A DNA stretch of 64,000 nt, taken from Brachypterus glaber. Lineage: Eukaryota; Arthropoda; Insecta; Coleoptera; Kateretidae. Position 1 is the first letter of the stretch, and the number at the start of each line of letters is the position of its first letter. The stretch lies in assembly GCA_958510825.1 (NCBI GenBank), contig OY294044.1, forward strand, positions 80,336,895 through 80,400,894, in the 5' to 3' direction. Made by a program: the position numbers and the translations under genes. The notes under the pieces were generated by a model that worked only from the letters and a program-made list of their open reading frames with translations, was not told where the DNA came from and searched no databases. This document shows positions 11,417 through 20,900 of the stretch, in pieces.

Positions 11417-11931
11417 GGTGATTTTCAAAAGGCTATAACTTGGCGAAAACTGGTCTTAGAGCAATGATAAAAAAGAAAATTAAAGCTTTAAGTTCCTAGT
11501 TTTTAATAATTAATTAATTAATTACTCGGGAACTATGGTATGGTTTGGTTCTAAAAACTTTGAAGTATCTATAAATAAGATATTTTTATCGTTTTTTGAT
11601 AAAAAAAATCTTAATGAATAATTAATTATTAAATTTATAAGTGTAATTTTTGCTTTTAAGGTCGACAACTGAACATAAAACAATCGCACAGACCTCTTGG
11701 ACCACTTAAATGAAAGAAGAAAAATCAAGCTAAAAGAGGTTTCAGATGAAATTACAAAAAACAATATTGAAGACAGCAAAAATAAAAAAAAAAATGATCG
11801 CAGTATCAGAAATAGATAACGGTTAATGATAGAAATAATAAAACTAGAGAATTGACACCTCAATTTATTTTTCTTTATCATTGGACTACGGCCATTTTTT
11901 GCCAAGTTACAGTCTTTTAAAAATCACCTAA
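11417..11931. mobile_element. Nested inverted-repeat element inside the foldback
   Basis: GGTGATTTTCAAAAGGCTAT at 11416 and its diverged reverse complement ending TTTTAAAAATCACC at 11929 are about 60-bp inverted ends that also share TATAACTTGGCGAAAA-type sequence. The 515-bp body includes a 127-codon minus-strand frame (11522-11905) made largely of Phe, Leu, Ser and Lys, which I read as noncoding. It is probably a MITE that jumped into the central region of the foldback. Confidence 0.6.
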
Positions 11932-12889
11932 AAATGTAGGATTGACTACGTTTACACATAGCCCTAACTACCAGTATTTATAACTATCATTCTTTCTTTC
12001 TCTAAAACGACTTGACAAAAAGGGACAAACTGCTGTCGGATTTTATAAATACCGTAGTCATTTTTTATATGCTTTAATTTTTTTGCCTAGTGTACTTTTC
12101 GATATTTTTTCAAGCAAATTTTCTGCGTTTTATTTATTACATTATTCAGAGCGCCTGCGCTAGAATAATATTATGCAGTAGTTTCGAATCATCAAAAAAC
12201 GTCCTGGACAAAAAATTCTTGGATACAAATATTTTAGATGGAAATAAATAAATAAAAATAAATAAATAAATGTGTTTCATGAAAAAAACAAGAAACTTTG
12301 AAAGAGTCCGTCCGTCCGTCCAATGTCACGATTTTTGTTAACACGATAATTCAAGAACGATTAATCCGATCGACTTTTCTCTTAATTTTCAAGAAAAATC
12401 AGATTTCACTAGGGGAAGATCCCTATTGTTTTTAAAAGTGATCCCTTCAAAAACAAAAAAGTTATGGGGGGTTCAACTGTAATAAAATCGAAAAAAGCTA
12501 AAAGAAAATTCCTATTAACGTATCTTTTTAAGGAAAAATTAATTTTATTGTAAGGATTATTTGCAGATAGGAAAACTTTTCTTAGCCGGGCAGCATAGGT
12601 ATAGTAGCCATAGTTCCTTTCCATACTCGTTTCAGTATTAGACCATCTTCAAAGAAAACCTAACACTAATCTAATCTAACTTTCTATGGTAAGTCCCTAT
12701 AATTTCCCGAACAGACCAATCTTACGACTGACCGACCGATTTTTTTTTTGCTCAAAATTGACTTATATATAAAACGTCATAAAAATACCCGAAACAAATT
12801 TTAAAACTTTTGCACGAATGCAAGGCTTTCCCAAAGTTTTGAATATTTTAAAAATGGGAAAGCAAAATTAATAATTTGATACTAAGGAA
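11932..12889. other. Central region of the foldback, no gene recognised
   Basis: It contains an (AAAT)n tract at 12242-12272 and the insect-type phrase GTCCGTCCGTCC followed by CACGATAATTCAAGAACG at about 12308-12360. No transposase motif is visible on either strand. Confidence 0.5.
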
Positions 12890-13564
12890 CTCAAGTTTTA
12901 TGTCAAAAATTGAATGATGATCAAAAGTTTGGTTAGAATAATTTTCCCGGCTTAAGTTATATAGTGTTATACTGTATAGGTATTGTCTTAAAATCTGGGA
13001 AAGTTAAAAGCCTCTGGAGTCGTCGTCTTTGGACGTTATGTCATTTTTTTGAGGGCACTAACGTCTACTAACGACAAAGAACTCGTATATGCTTTAATCG
13101 AGGCTTTAATAATATACACTTTTTTGTTCACTTTTTCGGAGCCCTGAGGTGAGCCTCATAATAAAGGCTGAGGAGAGTTTGATTGGGCACTAACCTCTAC
13201 CAACGCTAGAGAGCTCCTATGTGCGAAAAACACAAATATATTTCTTTTAGTTTTGTTAGTGTGACGGTTTAAAATTATCAACTTGGAGGTGACCCTGAGA
13301 GTTAACCTTTGAGGATGGAGAAAAAAAATCCTGGGCACTAACAGGCACTAACGAAATGCTTTCGAGTGATAAACAAAAAAAATCGAAAAAATCGTTATTT
13401 CTCTTTTGTGAAGAACAGGTGTTTTTTTCCCCAACCTTATAAGTCGAGAACCAAAGGGGCACTAACGAAACCAATTGGGGCACTAACCTTTCTAGGGGGT
13501 CCCCTTTTAGGAAAGGACCCTTATTTCGTAAGTGCCCCATCTTCATGGCCAGGTTCACACGGCC
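12890..13564 (-). repeat. Right arm of the foldback element
   Basis: Inverted partner of 10706-11385, with a few substitutions and single-base indels in homopolymers. The arms are similar enough that the element either moved recently or its arms are homogenised. Confidence 0.85.
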
Positions 13565-13573
13565 GCTGCTAGG

Positions 13574-14916
13574 ACATATTTTTAAAATTGCTTTTTAATT
13601 TCAGCACAAGGCAGGCTGTAAGCATGGCTTTTAGCACTGTGAGAAGTTCACTACAAATAAGATTTACACCTGGTAACATTGGCACAGGTTCAATTACTAG
13701 GGACGACTTTATAAATGAACATGTGACACCATTTGCTAACCAATTGTATAATGTAGACCCAGCTATGCCAAAAGCAATAGTTATATGTGATGCCACATAT
13801 GCATACATCCAAAAAAGTAACAATTTTAGGGTCTTAAGACAATCCTACTCCAACAATTAGGGTAGACACCTTTTAAAGCCGACACTAATAGTTGGAACAG
13901 ATGGCTACATTTTGACTATACTGGGTCCCTATTTCTCCGACAATTACAATAACGATGCTGCTATTTTGCAAAACGAGTTTGAAAGAGATGCTCAAAATTT
14001 TATAGACTGGTTTGAAAACGGTGATGTTTTTTTAGTGGACAGAGGATATAGGGATGTTAAACCAATTCTTGAGAGAATGGGTATCCATTGCGAAATTCCA
14101 GCATTTCTCCAACAGAGTGAAACGCAACTTTCTACGGAGGATGCCAATCTTTCCAGACTGGTTACAAAAAGTCGATGGATGGTAGAGTCTAGAAATGGAC
14201 ATATAAAAACTATTTTTAAGCTCTTTGACCATTGCTTTTCTGTTCACAATGCAAGGTTTATCGGCGAATATTTTAGAATTGCTGGAGCAATAATCAATAA
14301 ATATTATCCACCCATCATTATGCAGGACGCAACTGTGGACCTTGCCAGGGAAATGCTTCAGAAAAGCCAGGAACCAAATGTAGTACAAGCTCGCATTGAA
14401 GAAGACAATCTGCGAAATAGGCGTGGCCAATGGCAAAGACTTCATAATCAAATACCTGATTTTCCTAGGTTGGATATTGATTACCTGAAACTCTTAACTG
14501 TTGGAATTTACCAGGCCAACTTAGCAGCATCCTACATTCAGGATAAGTTGCAAAGAGATGGGGATGATGAACTCCAGATTGACACACTTATTAATGAAAA
14601 CAATCTTATAAGAATTAGACTTAATTCCAGATTCAGAAATTCTACTAAGCACCAAGTCTTTATATCCTACATTAATGAACAGAATAGGTTAGAAGCAGAG
14701 AACCCCGTTTCAGGTTATTATTGTACTGGTCAGTCCGGTGCAAGGACTCTGGGAACATGCGCACATGTTGCAAGCATTCTTTGGTATCTTGGATATGCAC
14801 GTCATGAACCTAATATTCGATATCCAGATAATGGGTTGTTGGAAACCACAATTGATGCAGCTCATAGGGCAAGACAAGAAAATGTAGAAGCCATAGAACC
14901 AGAAGTTTTAGACTAA
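13574..14916 (+). pseudogene. DDE transposase catalytic domain with SWIM-like C terminus
   Basis: It encodes the nuclease half of the transposase split by the foldback. One frame runs from 13588 to 14916, interrupted only by a TAG at 13858-13860; the sequence on both sides (RVLRQSYSNN, then GRHLLKPTLIVGTDGY) is clearly continuous. The three catalytic acids of a DDE_4-type nuclease can be placed: Asp in VICDATYAYI (codon 13789), Asp in FLVDRGYRD (codon 14038) and Glu in MVESRNGHIK (codon 14185). Near the end, GYYCTGQSGARTLGTCAHVA (Cys 14722, Cys 14758, His 14764) resembles a SWIM zinc finger whose usual second Cys is Gly here. The stretch 13574-13604 ends TTTTTAATTTCAG, like a 3' splice site, and a short segment expected between KMRMG and STRQAV seems missing. 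The gene is dead in this copy, but most catalytic features survive. Confidence 0.85.
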
Positions 14917-15061
14917 GATTACTCGTAAGATTACTCGTTCCTGAATTTGTTAACTAGATTTTTCTTGATGTTTGTTTTGTTTGTTACATACATTTAGTTA
15001 TTAATTACTTTCGACTAGTGATTTAGAATTAATTACAGGCATTAAGTACTTTATAAAAAAA

Positions 15062-15570
15062 GGATCTTAAGACCTGGAACTTGTTCGCAATAGGTTGCTA
15101 AATTTTCAAACTGTTCCTTATTTACTGGATATAAAACTTCCCCATCAGTTTTCAAAACGTGAATTTACAGCTACTGAAATTTCACATATATGTTCAAGGA
15201 ATAACTGCATTTGTGATCCTCGAACAATAAGCCCTAGCTTATTGATAAAAGAAAGCCTCTATGGTCCAAATGTACTGAACATCTTCAGTTTTCAGGAATG
15301 TAATTAATGTAATTCTAAGGATAAGCGATTCAAATTATTTTCAGCATTACAAACATGGCATGCCCGACTTCCTCTTTGATTCACTACATTTAACCTGAGG
15401 CGAGTAGGATCTGCCTCAACTGCTGCAGTTTCATCTATAATAGATTGATTGCAATTAAAGCAAATTCTTACATTGTTTTGTATTTGCATATTAGGCAAAT
15501 TATTATTATCCCTTCTTGCTAAAGCTATCTGTTGTTTGTTTTCATTTCCTCCCATTCGGGGCAGGAATGT
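15062..15570 (-). pseudogene. Inverted second copy of the transposase 5' region
   Basis: On the minus strand this repeats 10072-10650 at high similarity, including NKQQIALARRDNNNLPNMQ and RICFNCNQSIIDE. It has small internal deletions (missing the RCCPLHLDHRGF region in part) and a few substitutions relative to the plus-strand copy. It stops near the end of the first block, where VNKEQFENLATYCEQVPG would be encoded. It lies head-to-head with the main transposase body, which ends at 14916. Confidence 0.8.
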
Positions 15571-15589
15571 AAATTCTGGCATTCATAAA

Positions 15590-15665
15590 TACATTTTTTT
15601 AATTTCTTTTTTGTTTTTTGATTTTTTTTTTGTTTTTTGATTTTTTTTTGTTTTTTGATTTTTTA
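15590..15665 (+). repeat. T-rich short tandem (TTTTTTGTTTTTTGA)n
   Basis: Four or so units of a T-rich phrase follow the inverted transposase copy. Confidence 0.7.
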
Positions 15666-15812
15666 AAATTATTTGGGAAAATCAATGTACTATTTATATA
15701 CCATTTACTGTCTAATAGTATATGGAATGCGTAATTTGATATTTTAAAAAGATAAACACCTAAGTTTTGTTAATAATTTTTATAATTTATATCTTGTTAA
15801 AAAATTATAATT

Positions 15813-16025
15813 ATATAAAGAACTTTCACTTTCGGGTTTAGACCGTGTTAATGGATTTTCACTTTCCGACGTTTCGTCTCTTACTACTAGAGATATCTTC
15901 AGGGATTAATCTGAAAATCAGTTTCAGATTAATCCCTGAAGATGTCTCTAGTAGTAAGAGACGAAACGTCGGAAAGTGAAAATCCATTAACACGGTCTAA
16001 ACCCGAAAGTGAAAGTTCTTTATAT
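15813..16025. repeat. 213-bp near-perfect palindrome
   Basis: Arms of about 100 bp pair with a single visible mismatch (AGATATCTTC against GAAGATGTCT). The ends are ATATAAAGAACTTTCAC and its reverse complement, and the centre falls near 15919. Each arm contains CTGAAGATGTCTCTAG followed by AAGAGACGAAACGTCGG. Seen as RNA, this is a 6-bp hairpin flanked by CUGAAGA and GAAAC, reminiscent of a hammerhead core. It lacks a stem III and a stem I partner in a single strand. It is probably a foldback MITE. Confidence 0.8.
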
Positions 16026-16971
16026 CTTAATGGCCGTAAAAGCTTAAAATCTAAAATTATAATTATATAAAAAATGATATATTTGTTTAATTTGCACTAT
16101 TTTTTTATAAAAATGTCCTAATGTAATACTGTGAAAAAAATTGAATCAAGGACACATGTCTTTTGAAAAGTACAACACCACATTCTCTTATTTTAAGGCT
16201 AACATCTTAAATGAAGAGCTCGGATTTCCATTCAAAGACCCGCGCCAGTTATTAGGTTCATAAGATATGCTAGTCCAAAAATAAAAGAATTTGGCTAAAA
16301 TATAATCGAAAGATGCATTTTCTTGATTCATGGATACTTTTTTTTAGTGTTCATATTTTAAATCATATCGAGGGCTTCATAGCATAGGGGCATATCTGCT
16401 ACAAGTTAACACGGTTGATACAGCCCTGTTATGAAGCCCACAGTATTTCACTTTCAACTTAGTTTTTCTGTTCTGTTTTACTTCTTATTTTATTATTTTA
16501 TTAAGTTCTGGAGTTTTAACATAGGTTCCAGTACATTATATTACAAAAACACATATTCAATTTCTTCTATGTAGAATTTTGGAAATAATTGTTTTTTTTG
16601 CCGTACAAAAATAAGGGATACACTTTCGGCATTAAAATCGCTTATTATTTTACAAACGATTCCCTTAAAACGTATTTCTATTCTGCTTTTCTTCTTATTT
16701 CATTCTTTAGTTCAATTTTATATACGTTTTAGTACTTTTTACCAGGTTAGCAAATAACTTATTTCACGTATTTCACTAATTTAGTCCTTAAGAAGTATTT
16801 CTGTTGCACTTTTCTTCATCTTATTTAATTATTCTGTCCAATTTCAATATGTATTTTATTACTTTTTCCCAATAAAACTGACAATTTAGTCTAAAAAACT
16901 TCAAAAATACGTCAGAATATCCTTCACTGACAAGTTGTCAAACGAAACAATGCCTACTAGAAAAATAATGT
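16026..16971. other. No gene recognised
   Basis: AT-rich spacer inside the composite transposon, between the palindrome and the right TIR. Loose repetition of TTTCTTCTTATTT phrases (16470, 16690, 16810) is visible but no defined unit. Confidence 0.4.
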
Positions 16972-17151
16972 TATGAGGAGTGTAGGGCAAAAATATTTTT
17001 TTATTTTCCTTATAGAAAAAAAAACTGTACATACAAAGTGCTTGAAACGTTCCTAATTCCTTTTAAAAAAGTATAAACTAAAACATATAAAAAATTTAGC
17101 GAATTTTACCGAGGGCCAAAATTCCCTATAAATTGTGCCATGTCCTTTCAG
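16972..17151 (-). repeat. Right terminal inverted repeat
   Basis: Inverted partner of 9728-9906. It ends ...GCCATGTCCTTTCAG, followed by AT. Confidence 0.8.
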
Positions 17152-17153
17152 AT

Positions 17154-17636
17154 GTATTATGTTATATTATTATTATTTTATATTTTTCTAAAACGTCAAA
17201 ATAAAGCAAAACAAATGAGGTATGTCTGTATGTCTGTCTGTATCCACAATAACTTAAGAACGTGTTGCAATTTTTATATTCTTGGGCAAGTTTGCATTTG
17301 GGGGATAAAAGATATACATGTTAGCATTTAGATACATTTATGTATCTTATTATAATGCAGTCTAATTAAAATACTTTGCTACTATTTTCCAAATTAACAA
17401 AAGCCATAATGGTATAAATACCAGGTTTCGTTGTTTTTGTCTTAATTTTTCCATTAATAACTTTTTAGCATACTTTCTCGGATTTTTTTTGTATTTTCTT
17501 GTGACAAATCTATCTGACACGGATTTTAGAATTTCTTTCTTGCTTCTTCTATTAATAACTTTGATTTTTTTGAGATTTTGGAATACTTTGACATGCATGA
17601 CGTATCAGGATTTTAAAACGTCATTTTTGAATTTAA
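17154..17636. other. No gene recognised
   Basis: A 78-codon minus-strand frame (17362-17598), rich in Lys and Arg, has no recognisable motif. I treat it as a chance frame. Confidence 0.4.
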
Positions 17637-18455
17637 ATGACTATTTCACAAACAATATACAGGCCAAGCAAAATCTTGCATTTTTAGTTTCTTGACCAAT
17701 CAGATCAAAATAAATCTGATAATTTTTGCACGAGTTTTTGCACATGTGCAATTATCACTTGGTTACTATGGAAACATGAAACTGACAGTTACTGAGATCT
17801 TAATAAATGTTATATTTTTGCAAAATGTGTTTTTAATTGGTGATGCTTACCTTTATTCGATTTATTTTTATTGATAAGCAATATAAATGCTTATTTTATT
17901 ACCAAAAAATCCTAGGTATAAACCCTAATTAAGATAATATATTATATTTTATGCACTTTCCATTTTAAAAGCTTTAAATCACTGATATTCATAAATTTTA
18001 ATTTATTTATTTGAATCTTGGTATTAAAAACAGGTCACTCAAAACTAATTTAAACACTTATTTATTAAAAATATATTTACAGTAAAGCAGTAAATAATTT
18101 TAAATGACGTAAATCAAAACTGGTACCAGTACAGCTATGACAAACTTTATTATAAACCGATCGCAAATTGTTTTTTTTACGGGTGGAAACAACCGCTATT
18201 TTATTTCTTTTTAGTTGAAAACTAAACTTTTTAAACAAAAACAGAAATGATTTTTATTTAAATGCTAAAATATATGATAACAACAATTTTATTGGAATAA
18301 TCTCAAGCATAAAATATTCCTCAAGCAAAGTTTAGACTTGTCAACATTCGCTAGTGAAGCGCGGCAAATTTGAGATTTAAAATTTTAATTATAGTTGTAA
18401 AGTAATATTGTGGTTTAGTTCTTAAATTCTTAATTTAAATATGAAACAACATTAA
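17637..18455. repeat. Dispersed repeat, copy 2 (partner at 292-1078)
   Basis: Same orientation as copy 1, with a 34-bp longer segment near 17660 (AGGCCAAGCAAAATCTTGC) and a duplicated TTTTGCACGAG. The two copies bracket the region 1.1-17.6 kb as direct repeats. Confidence 0.8.
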
Positions 18456-18729
18456 ACAAAAAACTAAAACCTTACGCTAAATGTAAAGTTTTGAATTAAA
18501 AATTGTATATTGCTTTTATAAACTTATTTAATAACCTTTCGCTGTATATACTTGCTGTATTAAGGACTTTTTATTTATTTCTAAATATACTTTCATAGTT
18601 TCAGTTGCAATGTAACATAAATGTAAATAAATTTGTAAAAGCTTGTAAAGCTACTTTACCAAAGTGAATAAAACGGTATTTATGTGTTATCCACAAACTC
18701 TGCTGTAATAGGCAAGTTACATGTTTCTT
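18456..18729. other. No gene recognised
   Basis: AT-rich spacer between a dispersed repeat and a SINE. Confidence 0.4.
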
Positions 18730-18759
18730 TAATATTATACTAATCTACTTAATTAAGCA

Positions 18760-18965
18760 TCCCCTAAGTCCAGGACTTGTGTGGGCTAGTAGTAGAGGAA
18801 ACCATCGGTTTTAACTGAACCATTTTATAGGGAGTGTCTCGCTTTCGCCATATTTCGATTATTAATCAACTGGAAAAAGGCAATCGGCGCCAGTGAGAAT
18901 CGAACTCACTCTAGCCGGCGTCTCAGGATTTTAATAGATGTCATACCCGATTGGCTATACTTACA
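18760..18965 (-). mobile_element. tRNA-derived SINE (minus strand)
   Basis: On the minus strand, GTATAGCCAATCGGGTATGA resembles the tRNA D-arm region with an A-box-like TAGCCAATCGG. GAGTTCGATTCTCACTGGCG supplies a good B box (consensus GGTTCGANNCC). The distance between them fits a tRNA head. The tail continues through TTGATTAATAATCGAAATAT. These are internal RNA polymerase III promoter signals of a SINE. The anticodon arm is degenerate, so this is not a functional tRNA gene. Confidence 0.65.
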
Positions 18966-19132
18966 TAAAGTATTTTTCTTCATAGTGCGGTATACAGGAA
19001 GAGTAAATTTTATGCTTCTATTTGGAAATATCTTCATCTTGGTTTTCGTTGTTGTTTTCATACCTTCATGCTTTAGGCTTCTTAGTATCAAATGCAACTA
19101 TGTCACTAAATCTGTTTCTTCCTTTATTGTAA

Positions 19133-19650
19133 GTGCTCCACAATTTTACGAATAAAATGCATAAATTTTTGAATAAAATTAGAAAAATAATAGCAATATT
19201 TCTAGACCTTGCAAAGGCATTCGACAGTATTTCTCACTCTATGCTTTTTAAAAAACTTGAGGACTACGGAATACGTGGCATCGTTTTAAAACTTTTTGAG
19301 AGTAACCTAGTCGATCGCGAATCCTTTGTAAAGATCTTAGACCAGTTAACTTATTCAAAAAATATTGGATATGGCATCCTCAGGGGACGGTTTTGGGACC
19401 CAAGTTGTTTTTGCTATATATAAATGAAATGTTAAAAATGCAATTTTTAGGTGATATTTTTTTATATGACACAGTGCTGCTTTTTAATGACAATACTTGG
19501 GACAACGTAAAAAAGGATAGTGAAAATGGTCTATATCAAATAAAATGTTGGCTGGATAGTAATTTACTTAGTCTAAACTTTACCAAAAGTAAATTTTTAA
19601 CCTTCCCTAATAGTTCTGTTACCCAACCAATTTTCTACTACAATTTGTAG
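19133..19650 (+). pseudogene. Reverse transcriptase palm fragment, frameshifted (Jockey-like LINE)
   Basis: The first frame reads AIFLDLAKAFDSISHSMLFK and then LEDYGIRGIVLKLFESNL. This is the RT motif with the first catalytic Asp (FLDLAKAFD). A frameshift near 19385-19395 moves the protein to the next frame, GPKLFLLYINEML. The catalytic YADD box then appears only as LYDTVLLF, so two residues are missing. The fragment ends with CWLDSNLLSLNFTKSKFLTF, typical of the segment after the YADD box. It is inactive and truncated at both ends. The style matches the RT-thumb remnant at 7012-7770, so the two may belong to one family. Confidence 0.75.
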
Positions 19651-19844
19651 GTTATTTCCAGAACAGGAGTCCGTTACATGAGAAGGGATTTTTTTCTCTT
19701 TGCCGCGTTTGCGGTTAAGACTGTTTGGATTTGAACCTTTAACACCATTTAGATTGGCATAATTGCAGTTGAGTTTTATTGCAGAGAGATCTTAAAAAAG
19801 TTCAGTAATGCGTATTTCAGATTCTTCATCCTCAGCGATCATAT

Positions 19845-19955
19845 TATTAATATGAATATAAAATTAATCGCAATGTTAAACAATAAAGATAAAAGAGGCC
19901 CACCTTGAGGTACTCCGGTGTGTTTTCTGATGTATCTTTTCCAATTTTAAAGGTT
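19845..19955 (-). pseudogene. Short RT fragment, minus strand
   Basis: Minus-strand translation gives RKHTGVPQGGPLLSLLFNIA, the RT motif around G-V-P-Q-G-x-x-L-x-x-L-L-F. It is only about 35 codons and ends in a stop. Because it lies opposite to and next to the plus-strand RT fragment, it comes from a separate LINE insertion. Confidence 0.55.
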
Positions 19956-20150
19956 ATAAAATTTTCTTTAACAAGTGCCATTGTTAGGGCTATAAGATTT
20001 TCTGGAACTCTCATAGCTGTCAATGATTAATGAATATGTTTATGTCCGATTCGGTCAATGCTTACACTACTGTACAATTTTTCTTTCTTTTTTACCATCC
20101 TTTCAACATACATTAACAAGTCTGCTATTGATGTGACATCCCTGAACTAT

Positions 20151-20445
20151 AAGCCGACCCCGGTGGTGCAATGGTTAGCGCGTTTGATTACAGATCCCGG
20201 GGTTGTGGGTTCGAGCCCCATATAGAGCATGGATGTACACTGTTCATTGTACAGTGGTGTAAATAGTCGGTAGATGAAACTACGATGACTAACTGTAATG
20301 TGGGTTGTAGGTGAAACTGTAAACACATTTCAGGGTGGATGCGAGTTCTGTTGAGGACCGTGCTTCAGAGAGCACGTATAGATGGCGGTCCCGTCAATTA
20401 GGCCATAGCAGCGAAAAACGACGTTTGGACGCCAATTTAATAATT
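20151..20445 (+). mobile_element. tRNA-derived SINE (plus strand)
   Basis: The head reads CCGGTGGTGCAATGGTTAGC (A box TGGTGCAATGG) and GGGTTCGAGCCCCATATAG (B box GGTTCGAGCCC), spaced as in a tRNA. A tRNA-unrelated body follows (GATGTACACTGTTCATTGTA ... GCGAAAAACGACGTTTGGAC). The B box is an excellent match. The anticodon region (GATTACAGATCC) does not fold cleanly, so this is a SINE rather than a tRNA gene. Confidence 0.75.
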
Positions 20446-20846
20446 TTTATCACCACTTTTGTGAATTAGAACTGCACCAAGGGCAAAAATAATCTTCGCC
20501 TACTTGATAAAGATGTTTTACTATGCCAAAAGTGTATTAAAGTAGTACCTCAACTAAAAACTTATTGTGGCCATAATCAAAAAAGAATAATTTTAGACAA
20601 TATACTATATTGTATCTATATGAACTTTTTAATTTTTACAATGAATACAATGGCTATGTATAGCCAGCCCACCTTTTTTGTCACACGCTATATTTAAAAT
20701 GAATTTTTTTAAAACTGTTTTTTACCCGTGGATCTGCAGAATAATTATGTATAACTGAGATGTCTCTGAGAATAGCCTAATCCGAATGTAATAAATGTTA
20801 TATGTTTGACCCGGTAAGTTAAAAAACAGATTTTTAGGGTAACTCG
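20446..20846. other. No gene recognised
   Basis: AT-rich spacer with no motif of note. Confidence 0.4.
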
Positions 20847-20849
20847 TCA

Positions 20850-20896
20850 CCTTTTTGGGGCTTCTATTGCGTTACGTAATACTTAAACGTTCCCTA
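20850..20896. mobile_element. Right-end fragment of the GGGAACGTTCAA MITE family
   Basis: TGCGTTACGTAATACTTAAA followed by CGTTCCC matches the right terminus of the copies at 35644 and 37728. Confidence 0.65.
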
Positions 20897-20900
20897 ATGC

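Larger units (their letters stand above)
10705..13564. mobile_element. Foldback/MULE-like element with about 675-bp inverted arms
   Basis: The tips read GGCCGTGTGAACCTGGCC in inverted orientation. The direct repeat GCTGCTAGG flanks the element on both sides (10696-10704 and 13565-13573), a 9-bp target duplication; one extra G at the left junction leaves the edge uncertain by a base. The arms 10706-11385 and 12890-13564 are near-identical inverted copies. They carry several GTTAGTGCCC motifs, for example near 10777, 10802, 10928, 11074 and 11192, reminiscent of the short internal direct repeats in Foldback arms. The 9-bp TSD fits Mutator-like/Foldback or Merlin elements. No transposase is recognisable inside, so it is nonautonomous. 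It inserted into a transposase gene and split it. Confidence 0.85.
9728..17151. mobile_element. Composite DNA transposon (ISL2EU/IS4EU-like DDE) with 180-bp TIRs
   Basis: Inverted copies 9728-9906 and 16972-17151 bound the element. They share AAAGGACATGGCACAATTTA at the tips and GTTTCAAGCACTTTGTATGT further in, with roughly 90% identity by eye. AT lies directly outside both tips (9726-9727, 17152-17153), a possible 2-bp target duplication. Inside lie a broken transposase gene (10016-14916), a second inverted copy of its 5' part (15062-15570), a later foldback insertion (10705-13564) and a palindrome (15813-16025). Because the two arms both carry TIR plus transposase 5' sequence, the structure is either two head-to-head copies of one family or a rearranged single copy. 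The superfamily name rests on the remembered appearance of the transposase. Confidence 0.75.

Noticed and set aside
11522..11905. 127-codon minus-strand frame inside the foldback
   Set aside because: Phe/Leu/Ser-rich translation of A/T-rich DNA within a nested inverted-repeat element; no transposase motif.
15813..16025. Calling the palindrome a functional hammerhead
   Set aside because: No stem III and no stem I partner in one strand, and an extra base before stem II.
17362..17598. 78-codon basic minus-strand frame
   Set aside because: No recognisable motif, no supporting context; likely chance in A-rich DNA.
18888..18965. Functional tRNA gene on the minus strand
   Set aside because: B box good, acceptor and anticodon stems degenerate; fits a SINE head.
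20151..20225. Functional tRNA gene
   Set aside because: A and B boxes are good, but the anticodon arm does not fold and a SINE body follows.
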